DNA of 64,000 bases from Peptococcaceae bacterium. GTDB taxonomy: Bacteria; Bacillota; Desulfitobacteriia; Desulfitobacteriales; Syntrophobotulaceae. The position numbers were made by a program, and so were the translations under genes. This document shows positions 1 through 10,254 of this stretch, one piece after another. The notes beneath the pieces were generated by a model. The model had not been told where the DNA came from, ran no database searches, and worked only from the letters and a program-made list of their open reading frames with translations. The DNA is taken from positions 42,655 through 106,654 of the forward strand of contig JAAYUV010000100.1 in assembly GCA_012517475.1 (NCBI GenBank), in the 5' to 3' direction. Within the stretch, counting starts at the first letter, position 1, and each line of letters begins with the position of its first letter.

Positions 1-1
1 T

Positions 2-1231
2 ATCGTTGACAGGATTTTTGTGGGGCGCGGAGTCGGAACTTTGGCTCTTTCCGGAATAGCCATTTCTTTTCCCATCAACATGCTGTTAATGGCTTTTGGT
101 ATGTTGATCGGGGTTGGGGCGACAGCCCTTATCTCTATTAAACTGGGCCAAAATAAAAAGGACGAAGCTGAGAATATCATAGGAAATGCTGTTACTTTAC
201 TGCTTCTTATATCTGTCTTTATGTGTGTCTTTTTCGGGTTATTTACCGAGAAGCTCTTGATCCTTTTTGGGGCCAGTCCGGAAGTATTACCCTATGCCAA
301 AGAGTTTGTTTATGTAATCATCCTAGGGATTCCGGCAATGAGCATAGGTTTCGGAATGAATAATTTTATCCGCGCGGAAGGCAACCCGAAAACTGCCATG
401 ATGTCCATGCTTATTGCAGCCGGTTTAAATATCATCCTCAACCCGTTGTTTATATTTGTTTTCCATTTGGGTGTTGCCGGGTCTGCTTTGGCTACAGTAT
501 GTTCGCAGACGGTGGTAGCGGTTTGGGTACTTGCTTATTTTCTCGGGAAGCGTTCCCATTTAAAATTGAGAAGGTGCTACCTGAGAATTCGTGGCGATAT
601 TGTTAAACAGATTATTGCCATTGGACTTTCGCCTTTTGCCACACAGTTTGTTGCCGGTTTCATTATCGTACTTATAAATAATCGTCTGGCGCTGTATGGC
701 GGAGATATGGCGATTGCAGCTTTTGGGGTTATTAATGCTGTTTCAATGGTCATCCTTATGCCGATTTTCGGGTTGGCACAGGGAGTACAACCGATTATTG
801 GCTACAATTTCGGCGCCCGGAACATGAAACGTGTCAAAGAAGCATTAAAATATGTTATCATATCAGCTACCGCAGTTTGTTGCACAGGGTTCCTGCTTGT
901 GGAATTGTTTCCCGGATACCTTATCGAACTTTTCAGTGAAGGAAATGTGGAGTTCACCGCAACCGGAATTCAGGGGCTGCGAATTTTTCTGGCTATGTTG
1001 CCTATTGTGGGTATGCAGATTATGGCCAGCCAGTATTTTCAGGCCACGGGCAGGGCCAAACAGGCCATTTTTCTCAGCATGTCCCGACAAGTTGTATTTC
1101 TTATCCCAGCACTGTATGTTCTGCCTTCTTTCTTTAAGTTGGCAGGAGTCTGGGCAGCAGGTCCGGCTTCCGATCTCGCATCCTTAATTGTATCCATGAT
1201 GTTTTTATTTTGGGATTTACGACGCATCTAA
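2..1231 (+). CDS. MATE-family multidrug/Na+ antiporter, 5' end outside the window
   Basis: The reading frame is open from the first bases of the window (codons for I-V-D-R-I-F-V precede the first GTG at 20), so the gene starts upstream and only about the last 410 residues are seen. The protein is strongly hydrophobic with about ten predicted membrane segments and has the MATE pattern of two related six-helix halves: a loop with NNFIRAEGNP in the first half and a matching YNFGARN / YFQATGRAKQA stretch in the second. MATE proteins exchange drugs or other organic cations for Na+ or H+ across the cytoplasmic membrane. The substrate cannot be inferred. The next gene, yebC, follows after 51 bp. Confidence 0.9.
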   Translation: MVDRIFVGRGVGTLALSGIAISFPINMLLMAFGMLIGVGATALISIKLGQNKKDEAENIIGNAVTLLLLISVFMCVFFGLFTEKLLILFGASPEVLPYAKEFVYVIILGIPAMSIGFGMNNFIRAEGNPKTAMMSMLIAAGLNIILNPLFIFVFHLGVAGSALATVCSQTVVAVWVLAYFLGKRSHLKLRRCYLRIRGDIVKQIIAIGLSPFATQFVAGFIIVLINNRLALYGGDMAIAAFGVINAVSMVILMPIFGLAQGVQPIIGYNFGARNMKRVKEALKYVIISATAVCCTGFLLVELFPGYLIELFSEGNVEFTATGIQGLRIFLAMLPIVGMQIMASQYFQATGRAKQAIFLSMSRQVVFLIPALYVLPSFFKLAGVWAAGPASDLASLIVSMMFLFWDLRRI

Positions 1232-1282
1232 AAAATTTTACTATACGTATAAGAAAAATTATAAATATAGGGAGGAATCACC

Positions 1283-2038
1283 GTGTCCGGTCATTCAAAG
1301 TGGGCGAACATCAAACATAAAAAGGCAAAAACCGATGCAATTAAGGGCAGAATGTTTACGAAACTTGCCAGGGAAATCATCGTTGCAGCCCGTGCCGGAG
1401 GAGGAGATCCCAGCGGCAACTTTCGGCTGAAGATTGCTATTGAAAATGCCAAAGCAGCCAATATGCCTAATGACAATATTAACCGGGCCATTCAAAAGGG
1501 CGCAGGCGACGGTGAAGGATCGAATTACGAAGAACTGCGTTATGAAGGATATGGACCTGGTGGTGTAGCCATTATGGTTGATCTCGTAACGGACAGCAGG
1601 AACAGAACTGCATCTGAAATGAGACATATTTTTTCAAAAAATGGCGGAAATATGGGTGAAACAGGCAGTGTTGGCTGGATGTTTACCGAGAAGGGACAAT
1701 TAAGTGTTCCTAAGGAGTCTTTAAAAATTAATGAGGATGAACTTATGCTCCTTGCTTTGGAAGCCGGAGCAGATGATATGGAAGATCAGGACGAAAGCTA
1801 TGAGATCTTCACCGATCCTTCTGCGATGCAGGAAGTTAGGCAAATCCTTCTGGACGGGGGGATTCCGATAGAAAATGCAGCGGTAAACCTTATTCCCAAT
1901 AACCGTGTGGAAGTGTCTGAGCTTGAACAGGCAAAGAAAGTGATTAAGCTGATTGATTCCCTTGAAGGACATGATGATGTCCAGAAGGTGTACACCAATT
2001 TTGATCTGGCCGATTCGTTGGCTGAAGAAGATTTATAA
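1283..2038 (+). CDS. yebC: YebC/PmpR (TACO1) family protein
   Basis: 251 residues, the usual length. The N-terminus has the family signature SGHSKWANIKHKKAKTD, followed by KLAREI and the ARAGGGDPSGN segment. Members are known either as DNA-binding regulators or as factors helping ribosomes through difficult sequences; the sequence does not decide between these. The GTG start at 1283 is supported by GGAGG at 1271-1275. It sits directly upstream of ruvC, a conserved neighbour in many bacteria, and the 30-bp gap suggests co-transcription with ruvCAB. Confidence 0.95.
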   Translation: MSGHSKWANIKHKKAKTDAIKGRMFTKLAREIIVAARAGGGDPSGNFRLKIAIENAKAANMPNDNINRAIQKGAGDGEGSNYEELRYEGYGPGGVAIMVDLVTDSRNRTASEMRHIFSKNGGNMGETGSVGWMFTEKGQLSVPKESLKINEDELMLLALEAGADDMEDQDESYEIFTDPSAMQEVRQILLDGGIPIENAAVNLIPNNRVEVSELEQAKKVIKLIDSLEGHDDVQKVYTNFDLADSLAEEDL

Positions 2039-2068
2039 TCATCTTTAGAGCAGTCAGGGGTAGGGAAA

Positions 2069-2563
2069 ATGCTGATACTAGGTATTGATCCCGGAACGGC
2101 AATTATGGGATATGGTTTGATTGAGAAGAAAGGGCAGCATTTAACACCTGTTGCTTTTTCCTGTTGGCGTACACCGTCAGATTTGCCTATGCCGCAAAGA
2201 CTCCTGCATTTGTATCATTGTTTAGAAGAATTAATATTAAAATATTCACCAGATGTCATGGCCGTTGAAGAACTCTTTTTTAATCGGAATACCACAACAG
2301 CTTTATCGGTAGGACAGGCAAGGGGTGTCGTCCTTCTAAGCGGCGCCAGAAATAATATTGAAATTTATGAATACACCCCCCTGCAGGTTAAACAGGCTGT
2401 CGTCGGTTATGGAAAAGCAGATAAGAAACAAATTCAATATATGGTGAGAGCCTTATTAGCTTTGAAAGAAAATCCAAAACCGGATGATACGGCGGATGCT
2501 TTGGCAGTGGCGATTTGCCATGCCCACAGTACGGGTCAGGGATTTGGAGGGTTAAACAAGTGA
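2069..2563 (+). CDS. ruvC: Holliday junction endodeoxyribonuclease RuvC
   Basis: 164 residues, normal for RuvC. The catalytic acidic residues are visible: Asp7 in LGIDPGT, the glutamate in AVEELFF, and the C-terminal DDTADALAVA motif. The protein resolves Holliday junctions as a dimer by symmetric nicking, acting with RuvAB. The stop codon overlaps the GTG of ruvA (GTGA, 2560-2563), so the two are translationally coupled. Confidence 0.96.
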   Translation: MLILGIDPGTAIMGYGLIEKKGQHLTPVAFSCWRTPSDLPMPQRLLHLYHCLEELILKYSPDVMAVEELFFNRNTTTALSVGQARGVVLLSGARNNIEIYEYTPLQVKQAVVGYGKADKKQIQYMVRALLALKENPKPDDTADALAVAICHAHSTGQGFGGLNK

Positions 2564-3159
2564 TAGGAATGGTAAGGGGAATAATTTGGGCAGTTGATTC
2601 CGATAGAGTGGTTTTAGATGTCCAGGGGGTAGGTTTTTTGCTGCTTGTTCCTTCCGGTTACCTTGCCAATCTAAAACCTGGCGATGAAAGAACCTTTTAT
2701 ACCCATCTTTTAGTACGGGAAGATGATCTGACTCTTATCGGTTTTTATCAGAGGGAAGAGAAGGATCTATTTCTTCAATTGCTTGGGGTGACAGGGGTTG
2801 GCCCTAAGGCTGCTCTTTCCATCCTTTCAGCATTCCCTGTAAAGCAAGTAAAGTCTGCCATCTTGCGGGAAGATGCTTCTTTATTAACAGAAGTTCCCGG
2901 TATTGGGAGTAAGATTGCCAAAAGAGTGATTTTGGAACTAAAAGAAAAGCTGAAGGATAAAGAACAAGATTCTGAACCGGATGAACAGGTAATACCGGGC
3001 GGTCGTATGAATGAAGCATTTGATACCCTGCTTGTATTAGGGTTTTCCAGAAACGAGGCACGGGATGCCTTGTCCAGGGTGGATGAAAAAGGAGTACAAT
3101 CTACGGAAGAAAGGATCAAAGAAGCTTTGCGTCTATTAGCTAAGACAAGGGGGGAATAA
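2560..3159 (+). CDS. ruvA: Holliday junction branch migration protein RuvA
   Basis: 199 residues from the GTG at 2560; an upstream in-frame ATG at 2515 lies inside ruvC and lacks a ribosome site, whereas GGAGG at 2546-2550 fits the 2560 start and gives the expected N-terminus (V/M)IGMVRGIIW. It has an N-terminal OB fold, two helix-hairpin-helix motifs ([11 protein letters not shown] and [12 protein letters not shown]) and a C-terminal domain that contacts RuvB. RuvA tetramers hold the four-way junction open while RuvB pumps DNA. The ruvB start follows one base after the stop. Confidence 0.96.
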   Translation: MIGMVRGIIWAVDSDRVVLDVQGVGFLLLVPSGYLANLKPGDERTFYTHLLVREDDLTLIGFYQREEKDLFLQLLGVTGVGPKAALSILSAFPVKQVKSAILREDASLLTEVPGIGSKIAKRVILELKEKLKDKEQDSEPDEQVIPGGRMNEAFDTLLVLGFSRNEARDALSRVDEKGVQSTEERIKEALRLLAKTRGE

Positions 3160-3160
3160 C

Positions 3161-4186
3161 GTGGATAGGGTAATCGCATCCTTCGAACAGCCCGAAGATC
3201 AGGAGTTCGAAGGCCTCAGACCGGGCAGACTGTCTGAGTATATCGGACAAACAAGGATTAAGGAAAATCTGAGTGTCTTTATTCAAGCTGCCCAAAAGAG
3301 AGGAGAGGCCCTGGATCATGTTCTTTTGTATGGTCCTCCTGGCTTAGGGAAGACGACCCTCGCCAATATTATTGCTTCAGAGATGGGCGTTAGTATCCGC
3401 ACTACTTCAGGCCCGGCAATTGAAAGACCCGGGGATCTGGCGGCACTGCTGACTTCCCTGGAACCAAGGGATGTTCTTTTTATCGATGAAATTCATCGTT
3501 TAAGCAGGACTGCGGAAGAAGTACTCTATTCGGCTATGGAAGACAACTGTCTGGATATTGTAATTGGAAAAGGGCCAAGTGCCAGGTCCATCAGGTTATC
3601 ATTATCTCCGTTTACTTTAATTGGTGCTACCACAAGAGCAGGGCAGCTGACATCGCCGTTAAGAGATCGATTCGGGGTGATCAGCAGACTGGAATTTTAC
3701 TCAACGGATGAATTATTGGAAATTGTAATCCGGGCATCCCGTATTCTAAAGGTTGAATTGTCTTTAGACGGCGCCGAGGAAATCGCAAAAAGGTCCCGGG
3801 GAACCCCGCGGGTTGCTAATCGACTGCTGAAAAGGGTCAGAGATTTTGCTCAATTCTGGGGAAATAATAGGATAGATTTTCAGGTAGCGTCCAAAGCTTT
3901 GGACCGGCTGGAAGTTGATCCTATCGGTTTAGACGGTCTTGATAAAAAAATCATGATGACCATGATCCAGAAATTTGACGGCGGGCCGGTTGGATTAGAA
4001 ACACTTGCCGCTACAGTCGGAGAAGAAGCCGAAACCCTGGAAGATGTCGTAGAACCGTTTTTGCTCCAGCGGGGCTTTTTACAGCGGACACCGAGAGGCC
4101 GTACCGTCACATCCCAGGTCTATTTGCACTTTGGATTGCCTTTACCGGCAAACTATCAGCAAGGATTATTTTTGGAAAATAATTGA
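3161..4186 (+). CDS. ruvB: Holliday junction branch migration helicase RuvB
   Basis: 341 residues, typical length. Walker A is [10 protein letters not shown], Walker B is FIDEIHR, sensor 1 is [18 protein letters not shown] with the arginine finger, and a C-terminal winged helix ends in the usual RTPRGR region. RuvB forms hexameric AAA+ rings that translocate DNA through the RuvA-bound junction. GTG start with AAGGGGGGAA just upstream. Last gene of the ruvCAB set; a sporulation gene follows. Confidence 0.97.
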   Translation: MDRVIASFEQPEDQEFEGLRPGRLSEYIGQTRIKENLSVFIQAAQKRGEALDHVLLYGPPGLGKTTLANIIASEMGVSIRTTSGPAIERPGDLAALLTSLEPRDVLFIDEIHRLSRTAEEVLYSAMEDNCLDIVIGKGPSARSIRLSLSPFTLIGATTRAGQLTSPLRDRFGVISRLEFYSTDELLEIVIRASRILKVELSLDGAEEIAKRSRGTPRVANRLLKRVRDFAQFWGNNRIDFQVASKALDRLEVDPIGLDGLDKKIMMTMIQKFDGGPVGLETLAATVGEEAETLEDVVEPFLLQRGFLQRTPRGRTVTSQVYLHFGLPLPANYQQGLFLENN

Positions 4187-4248
4187 ATACCATAAAACAA
4201 TTATGGGCAATCTGTTTAACAAAACAATTGGTTAAGGGATTTGAGAAG

Positions 4249-5565
4249 ATGATTGCAAAGGTTAAACAGGTTGTTTTTTTGTTCGTTTGGGTTTTGGCAT
4301 TGTTTTTTTTACCAAAGGTTTGTTATGCAGAAAAGGTGACAGTTGATCTCGTATGGAAATTTTCTCAGCCGGGTTGGCTGGAATTTGAAGTGACTCAAGG
4401 GGTTTACCTTCTGAACTATGATCAGGTAAACAGCAGTTTACAGGCGGGTCAGAGTCTGAAGGTAGGTCAGAGCGGGATAACCGTCTTTGTTTACCAGGGG
4501 AATAAACTATCGGTTTTAAATAAACCTTTGATTCGGTTTACTACTCCGGGAGGAGGAATTTTCAGGGTCCGGGAACCGGGAAAAGACTGGGTAAGTTACA
4601 GGGGAAACTTGGTTGTCACGAAAGAGGGTATAGACTTAAAACTGGCGAATACGCTGGATAGCGAGGATTATTTAAAGGGAGTGGTCCCGATTGAAATGAG
4701 CAATGCCTGGGCGGAAAAAGGGTATGAAGCCCTAAAGGCACAGGCGGTTGCAGCAAGGACCTATCTGTTAAAAAATATGGATTCCAACGGAAGGATAACG
4801 GATTCTCCCGATATTCATCAGGCTTATTGGGGAAAGACTGTAGAAGGTGAGGCAAGCCGTGCGGTAGAAGCAACCAAAGGAGAGATTCTGGTTGACTCGC
4901 AGTCCGGTGAACCGATATCGATATATTATTCTTCCCATAACGGCGGGTTTTCTGAGGAGGCACAGCATGTCTGGCAAAATTATGATCCGCATTATGTTTC
5001 CCAGCCGGACCCTTTTTCTGACGGGATTGGGGGAAATGTCAATCACTGGAGCTTTTGGGTTGCTGCCGATGTCCTCGGAAATAGTTTCGGATTGTCCCCC
5101 ATAAGAACGGTAAAATTAAAAAAATATCCTTCAGGACGTGTATATGCAGTAAATTTAGTCGATTGGCTCGGTCAGGAAAAAACCGTGACCGGGGGAGAAT
5201 TCGTAAGGAAGTTCTACCCGTATGGGAAAGAAATTACCAAAGATTCTTTTCTTGGCAGATTGTTTGAAGTGGAATACTTCCTGCCGAAACCTTCCGGTGA
5301 TAAATCCCTGAATCCTTTTCTCGGTTTGAATAATCTTACAGCGGGTAATAAGAATGTTCCTCAGATATCCTTATTTAAGAGTTCAAATGGCGGCTTAACA
5401 GAGAAACCTCGTGACGTCGGCATGTTTCATTTTAATGGCCGCGGATGGGGTCACGGGGTAGGAATGTCGCAGTGGGGGGCATATAATATGGCCATGAAAG
5501 GGTACTCCTATAAGAATATCCTGTCTTTTTATTATAAGAATTCTAAACTTGCAGATATAATATGA
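4249..5565 (+). CDS. SpoIID/LytB-domain protein (probable peptidoglycan-processing sporulation protein)
   Basis: 438 residues from the ATG at 4249 (AAGGGA at 4234-4239); a TTG at 4183 overlaps ruvB and would precede the signal peptide with an unlikely hydrophilic tail. Residues 1-28 form a signal sequence ending CYA. The SpoIID domain is clear: EDYLKGVVPIEMSNAW, ALKAQAVAARTYLLKN and a C-terminal GRGWGHGVGMSQWGA motif. SpoIID enzymes are lytic transglycosylases that act on denuded glycan strands during forespore engulfment. The spoIID gene proper normally sits in the atp/spoIIIE region, so this may be the SpoIID-like paralogue often found next to ruvB and queA in Clostridia; which one is not resolved. 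Confidence 0.9.
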   Translation: MIAKVKQVVFLFVWVLALFFLPKVCYAEKVTVDLVWKFSQPGWLEFEVTQGVYLLNYDQVNSSLQAGQSLKVGQSGITVFVYQGNKLSVLNKPLIRFTTPGGGIFRVREPGKDWVSYRGNLVVTKEGIDLKLANTLDSEDYLKGVVPIEMSNAWAEKGYEALKAQAVAARTYLLKNMDSNGRITDSPDIHQAYWGKTVEGEASRAVEATKGEILVDSQSGEPISIYYSSHNGGFSEEAQHVWQNYDPHYVSQPDPFSDGIGGNVNHWSFWVAADVLGNSFGLSPIRTVKLKKYPSGRVYAVNLVDWLGQEKTVTGGEFVRKFYPYGKEITKDSFLGRLFEVEYFLPKPSGDKSLNPFLGLNNLTAGNKNVPQISLFKSSNGGLTEKPRDVGMFHFNGRGWGHGVGMSQWGAYNMAMKGYSYKNILSFYYKNSKLADII

Positions 5566-5647
5566 GTTTTGCAACAGCCCCTTCTCTGCTATGTATTTAC
5601 CCCAGTTCAATAAGTATGTTCTTTGAGTAAGGAGAAAAGCGATAAAA

Positions 5648-6688
5648 ATGAGAGTAGATGAATTTGATTTTGATCTTCCTGAAGAACTGATCGCTCAAAC
5701 CCCTGTCGAGCCTCGTGATTCTTCCAGGTTAATGATCGTGAATAAAGAAAAAGGAACGATTGAGCATTCGGAATTCCGAAAGATAGTAGACTTGCTCCAA
5801 CCCGGTGATGTTCTTGTTCTGAATAAAACAAAGGTAATCCCGGCAAGGCTTCTGGGTGTAAAAAAAGAGACAGGTGCAAAAATCGAGGTATTATTGTTAA
5901 AAAGAAATGAAAAAAATATTTGGGAAGTATTGATTAAGCCGGGGAAAAGGCTAAAAATTGATCAGGAAGTCATTTTTGGAGAAGGCCTTTTAACAGGCAG
6001 GTTAATTTCAGTATTGGGAAACGGAAACCGGATTATGGAATTTCGTTATACCGGTGTGTTTGAGGAAATCTTGGATCAGCTGGGTAAGATGCCGCTTCCT
6101 CCTTATATCACGGCAGAACTCAAGGATCAGGAACGCTATCAGACCGTTTATGCCAAAGAAAGCGGATCTGCGGCAGCTCCGACTGCAGGACTTCACTTCA
6201 CGGATGAGATATTGGATAGGATTAGAGCTAAGGGTGTCGAAATACTTGAGATATTGCTTCATGTTGGATTGGGAACCTTTAGACCGGTTAAGACGGAAAA
6301 CATCATGGACCATCAGATGCATTCCGAATATTTCAAGATAGACCAGGACACGGTATCGAGAATCAACCTTGCCAAAAGGGAAGGACGCAGGGTGATCGCG
6401 GTCGGCACTACGGTGGTGAGAACCTTAGAATCGGCCGCCAGTCTCATGGAGGAAAAGGGAATTCAGGAACTCGCTGCCTTGGAAGGGTGGACAGATATTT
6501 TTATCTATCCCGGTTATGAGTTTAAAATCATTGACGCATTAATTACAAACTTCCATTTTCCGCGTTCTACCTTGATTATGCTTGTGAGCTCGCTGGCAGG
6601 GAGAGAATTGATTTTGCAGGCTTATCGTACTGCAGTCGAGGAACGTTATCGTTTTTTTAGCTTTGGCGATGCCATGTTTATAGTTTAA
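5648..6688 (+). CDS. queA: S-adenosylmethionine:tRNA ribosyltransferase-isomerase QueA
   Basis: 346 residues. Family motifs include the N-terminal [29 protein letters not shown] and [10 protein letters not shown]. QueA transfers and rearranges the ribosyl group of SAM onto preQ1-modified tRNA to give epoxyqueuosine, the step after Tgt. A GGAG lies 13 bp upstream of the ATG, rather far. A rho-independent terminator follows at 6717. Its pathway partner tgt lies 2.3 kb downstream, past an accessory patch, although the two are normally adjacent. Confidence 0.96.
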   Translation: MRVDEFDFDLPEELIAQTPVEPRDSSRLMIVNKEKGTIEHSEFRKIVDLLQPGDVLVLNKTKVIPARLLGVKKETGAKIEVLLLKRNEKNIWEVLIKPGKRLKIDQEVIFGEGLLTGRLISVLGNGNRIMEFRYTGVFEEILDQLGKMPLPPYITAELKDQERYQTVYAKESGSAAAPTAGLHFTDEILDRIRAKGVEILEILLHVGLGTFRPVKTENIMDHQMHSEYFKIDQDTVSRINLAKREGRRVIAVGTTVVRTLESAASLMEEKGIQELAALEGWTDIFIYPGYEFKIIDALITNFHFPRSTLIMLVSSLAGRELILQAYRTAVEERYRFFSFGDAMFIV

Positions 6689-6716
6689 CAGATTTTTTGG
6701 ACACATTTGGACAATG

Positions 6717-6756
6717 AAAAGCCCAGCAATCCTGCGGATCGCGGGCTTTTTGTTTT
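6717..6756 (+). terminator. Rho-independent terminator after queA
   Basis: AAAAGCCC (6717-6724) pairs with GGGCTTTT (6743-6750), with a small inner TCC/GGA stem and a T-rich tail. It ends the ruvCAB-queA transcription unit and isolates it from the accessory genes that follow. Confidence 0.85.
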
Positions 6757-6952
6757 ACTCAGAGTTATACAAAAATTTGTGTTCTATACCGTTTTTTAAC
6801 CTAATCGAGACTATTTTAGTTCAATGAGGAATACACAGTTTCTCCAGATGTACTTGTGAAGGTACTCAAACGAATTAAAGATTCAGACTCTCGCGAATAA
6901 CAGCCTAGGCCTTGCTGAGGTTAGGAGGTTTTAACCGGATGGATCTTTTTGT

Positions 6953-6980
6953 TTGACACCAGTAGAGGGTATGTTAGTAT
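6953..6980 (+). promoter_or_regulatory. Sigma-A type promoter of the DUF4160/DUF2442 pair
   Basis: Perfect -35 TTGACA at 6953-6958, 16-bp spacer, and -10 TAGTAT at 6975-6980 (TATGAT at 6978 is an alternative with a 19-bp spacer). The first gene starts about 75 bp downstream, leaving room for the palindrome at 6996. The rest of the 6757-6952 gap shows nothing recognisable. Confidence 0.65.
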
Positions 6981-6995
6981 GATGATGTTGACACA

Positions 6996-7010
6996 CCCTA
7001 TTAAATAGGG
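6996..7010. promoter_or_regulatory. Perfect palindrome, candidate operator
   Basis: CCCTATT-A-AATAGGG is a perfect 7-1-7 inverted repeat 15 bp past the -10 box, in the expected initially transcribed region. Such a position suits a repressor site, and autoregulation by one of the two downstream proteins is the simplest guess. It is too short and A/T-rich in the centre to act as a terminator. Confidence 0.5.
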
Positions 7011-7053
7011 CAATATGATAATAGAACCGAATGACTGATTGGAGGAAACGCTG

Positions 7054-7320
7054 ATGCCGGTACTGTCTACGTTCTTCGGTATTATTGTCAGGATGTATAA
7101 GGAAACCAGTGGGAAGCATAAAAAACCGCATATCCACGCAGAGTATTCAGGAGATGAAATCGTAATCTCTCTGGACGGAGAAATCCTTGAGGGGTCGATT
7201 CCTAACAATAAGTTAAAACTGCTCGAAGCCTGGATGGTCATTCACTACGATGACCTTGAGGCCAATTGGAAGCTGCTTTCCAACGGTGAACAGTTCTTTC
7301 GAATTGATCCGCTGCGATAA
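7054..7320 (+). CDS. DUF4160 domain protein
   Basis: 88 residues from the ATG at 7054, preceded by GGAGG at 7041-7045; a TTG at 7039 would place the ribosome site inside the gene. Family features: MPVLSTFFGIIVRMY, the KPHIHAEYSG motif, and a tryptophan/aspartate-rich C-terminus (W-M-V-I-H-Y-D-D-L). DUF4160 proteins are small cytosolic proteins of unknown biochemistry that usually occur next to a DUF2442 protein, as here, and the pair is often discussed as toxin-antitoxin-like. That role is inference from genomic context. Its stop is 13 bp from the next start. Confidence 0.85.
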   Translation: MPVLSTFFGIIVRMYKETSGKHKKPHIHAEYSGDEIVISLDGEILEGSIPNNKLKLLEAWMVIHYDDLEANWKLLSNGEQFFRIDPLR

Positions 7321-7333
7321 GGGAGGTATCGTT

Positions 7334-7582
7334 ATGCTGCAACCCAAAATAGTGAAAGTGGAGCCTATGGATGAATATAAGCTCAGGCTCAGTTATGAGA
7401 CCGGAGAGGTTAGGGTATTTGATGTCCTGCCGTATATTGCGGGGGACTGGTTCGAAGAGTTAAAAAATAAGGATTATTTCCGAACGGTTAGAGTTATATC
7501 CGGTGGATACGGCATTGAGTGGAGTAACGGGCAAGACATAGCACCACATGAACTTTATGAAATGAGTACTTTGCTGCAATAA
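7334..7582 (+). CDS. DUF2442 domain protein
   Basis: 82 residues from the ATG at 7334 with GGGAGG at 7321-7326. The sequence has the DUF2442 form: KVEPMDEYKLRLSYETGEVRVFDV, then a WFEELKNKDYF segment and GIEWSNGQDIAP near the end. Members often partner DUF4160 proteins; some contain a DNA-binding extension, which is absent here. It is co-transcribed with the gene upstream. The function is unknown. Confidence 0.85.
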   Translation: MLQPKIVKVEPMDEYKLRLSYETGEVRVFDVLPYIAGDWFEELKNKDYFRTVRVISGGYGIEWSNGQDIAPHELYEMSTLLQ

Positions 7583-7595
7583 TGGAGGCGGCCAA

Positions 7596-7720
7596 GTGGG
7601 AAAGGTATACAAAGATATCATAATAGTCCGGAAGGACCTGCGAGAAGATTTTTAAGTATGCTTAAGGAAGAACCGGGCCTGATAGATCGTTTCATCATTT
7701 TTGTCTGTCATGTCAAATAA
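7596..7720 (+). pseudogene. Short broken reading frame after the DUF2442 gene
   Basis: A GTG at 7596 with GGAGG just upstream opens a 19-codon frame (VYKDIIIVRKDLREDF) that stops at 7655. The frame two bases on continues with LSMLKEEPGLIDRF and stops at 7720. The two pieces read like one small protein interrupted by a frameshift. No family is recognised, and chance cannot be excluded. Confidence 0.3.
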
Positions 7721-7740
7721 TTTCGGAAATGGAGTTTAGT

Positions 7741-8647
7741 ATGAATAAACCTGATGGATTATGCAATCACTTGAATACATCAACAAGATTTAGAATCTTC
7801 TTCATAGTAATCGTTGCAGTGCTGATGTTATTCCCGGCGAATCTTTTTGCGGCAAGTGATCCGGAGATTGAACGGCTTTTCGGTGATAATCGTTTTGAAA
7901 CCATGTACCAGATCGCTTTAAAACTTTCTCCGGGGATGGTGAATAATGTAGTTCTTACTTCCGGCTATGGCTTTGCCGATACCTTGGCCGGAGTCCCTTT
8001 TGCCCATCAAAAATATGCCCCCATTTTGCTTGTTGATAAGGATCCCCAGGAAAAGAGCAAGGGGATACAGTATCCATGAAACATAGAATCATTGAGGTGA
8101 ATGCGGATGGTACTTATCAGGTAGTTGCCGGAGGCAAGTATAAAGAGAATAATGGTTACCTGGAAGGTTCATTGGCTGACGGAAAAGGGGAAGAAGCCAA
8201 ATTTAATGAACCTGTGGGTTTGGCTATTGGAAGTGACGGCACGGTTTATGTTGCAGACAGCGGGAATCAGAGGATCAGAGCAATTGCAGCGGATAAGAGT
8301 GTAACGACAATTGCCGGTTCGGAAATGATAAAATTACTGATTCCAATTATCTCAGAGGTGGTTTCCAGGACGGAAACAGCTCAACCGCATCCTTTAATTT
8401 TCCAACCGGTATTGCCATTAATTCAAACGGAGAGCTGTATATTGCGGACAGCAACAACCATGCTATCAGGGTCATTTCCGGAAACCAGGTGAAAACATTA
8501 ACCGGAAAAGGTCTGCACGGAAAGCAGAACGGCTATTTGGAACAAGCCCTTTTTGATGGCCCGAACGGTGTGAGGTTTTTAAAGAACGGTAACCTATTAG
8601 TCGTTGATCAATTGAACCATATGGTAAGGATTATCGAGTTTAAATAG
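7741..8647 (+). pseudogene. Broken secreted protein: cell-wall-binding repeat 2 plus NHL repeats
   Basis: Three reading frames together describe one secreted protein. The first (7741-8079; GGAG at 7731-7734) has a signal peptide ending LFAAS and one partial cell-wall-binding repeat (FGDNRFETMYQIA, SGYGFADTLAGVPFA, APILLV), then stops. The second (from about 8080) carries an NHL repeat (FNEPVGLAIGSDGTVYVAD) up to about 8320. There one base appears to be missing, and a third frame continues with FNFPTGIAINSNGELYIAD and NGVRFLKNGNLLVVDQLNH to the stop at 8647. Intact relatives would carry several wall-binding repeats, so an internal deletion plus at least one frameshift is inferred. Confidence 0.8.
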
Positions 8648-8685
8648 GATTAATTTCCCTAAAATTAAACTAACCCGTAAAAGGG

Positions 8686-8870
8686 GTTGTCGCAAAACGA
8701 CCAGTTTCCGTAATGTATAGACAGCGTAAAGCACGTTACGCATGCGTAACGCGATGCCATGGAGGGCATTGTGCGGCTCGCCATGGATGGCCGTAAAGGC
8801 CTAGCAGGCCTTTACGCTGCCGAGAGCGGCTATACATTATGGAAACCGTCTCAAGTAGTTTAGCAACAAC
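8686..8870 (+). repeat. Hairpin repeat element, copy 1 (185 bp, sense +)
   Basis: Intergenic element with nested inverted repeats. The outer ends GTTGTCGCAAAACGAC and TTTAGCAACAAC are imperfect complements; then TTTCCGTAATGTATAG pairs with CTATACATTATGGAAA with one G:U. Inside lie the palindrome CGTTACGCATGCGTAACG, an ATGCC/GGCAT stem and a 10-bp stem GTAAAGGCCT/AGGCCTTTAC that extends this copy. Related copies are at 28254 (reversed), 31833 (truncated), 32033, 55868 and 63861. No open reading frame lies inside. It fills most of the gap between the broken NHL gene and tgt. Confidence 0.9.
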
Positions 8871-8949
8871 TCTTTTAAATTTATCGGAAATAGGAATAAT
8901 TTATTTGCGTATTAAGGTTGTCTGTAATATCATGGTTTAAGATTGGTAA

Positions 8950-10101
<1,152 letters not shown>

Positions 10102-10254
10102 GTCGGTTTTTTGGAAAGAAGTGCTGAATATCTATTTTAAAAATGTTATAATCATCCAAGGAAAGCATAACCAATTTTCTAGTCGTTTATAAACAATGAT
10201 TAATCTGGAAACAAATATTTTATTATAACCAATTTAAAGGAGGATACAATACAT

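Noticed and set aside
852..1187. Long reading frames on other frames and strands inside core genes
   Set aside because: They overlap well-supported genes, lack ribosome sites, and have no family-like features.
4183..4248. Extended N-terminus of the SpoIID-like protein
   Set aside because: It overlaps ruvB, lacks a ribosome site and would precede the signal peptide.
8686..8870. CRISPR array
   Set aside because: The repeats are widely dispersed single elements with nested hairpins, not spaced direct repeats; no cas genes.
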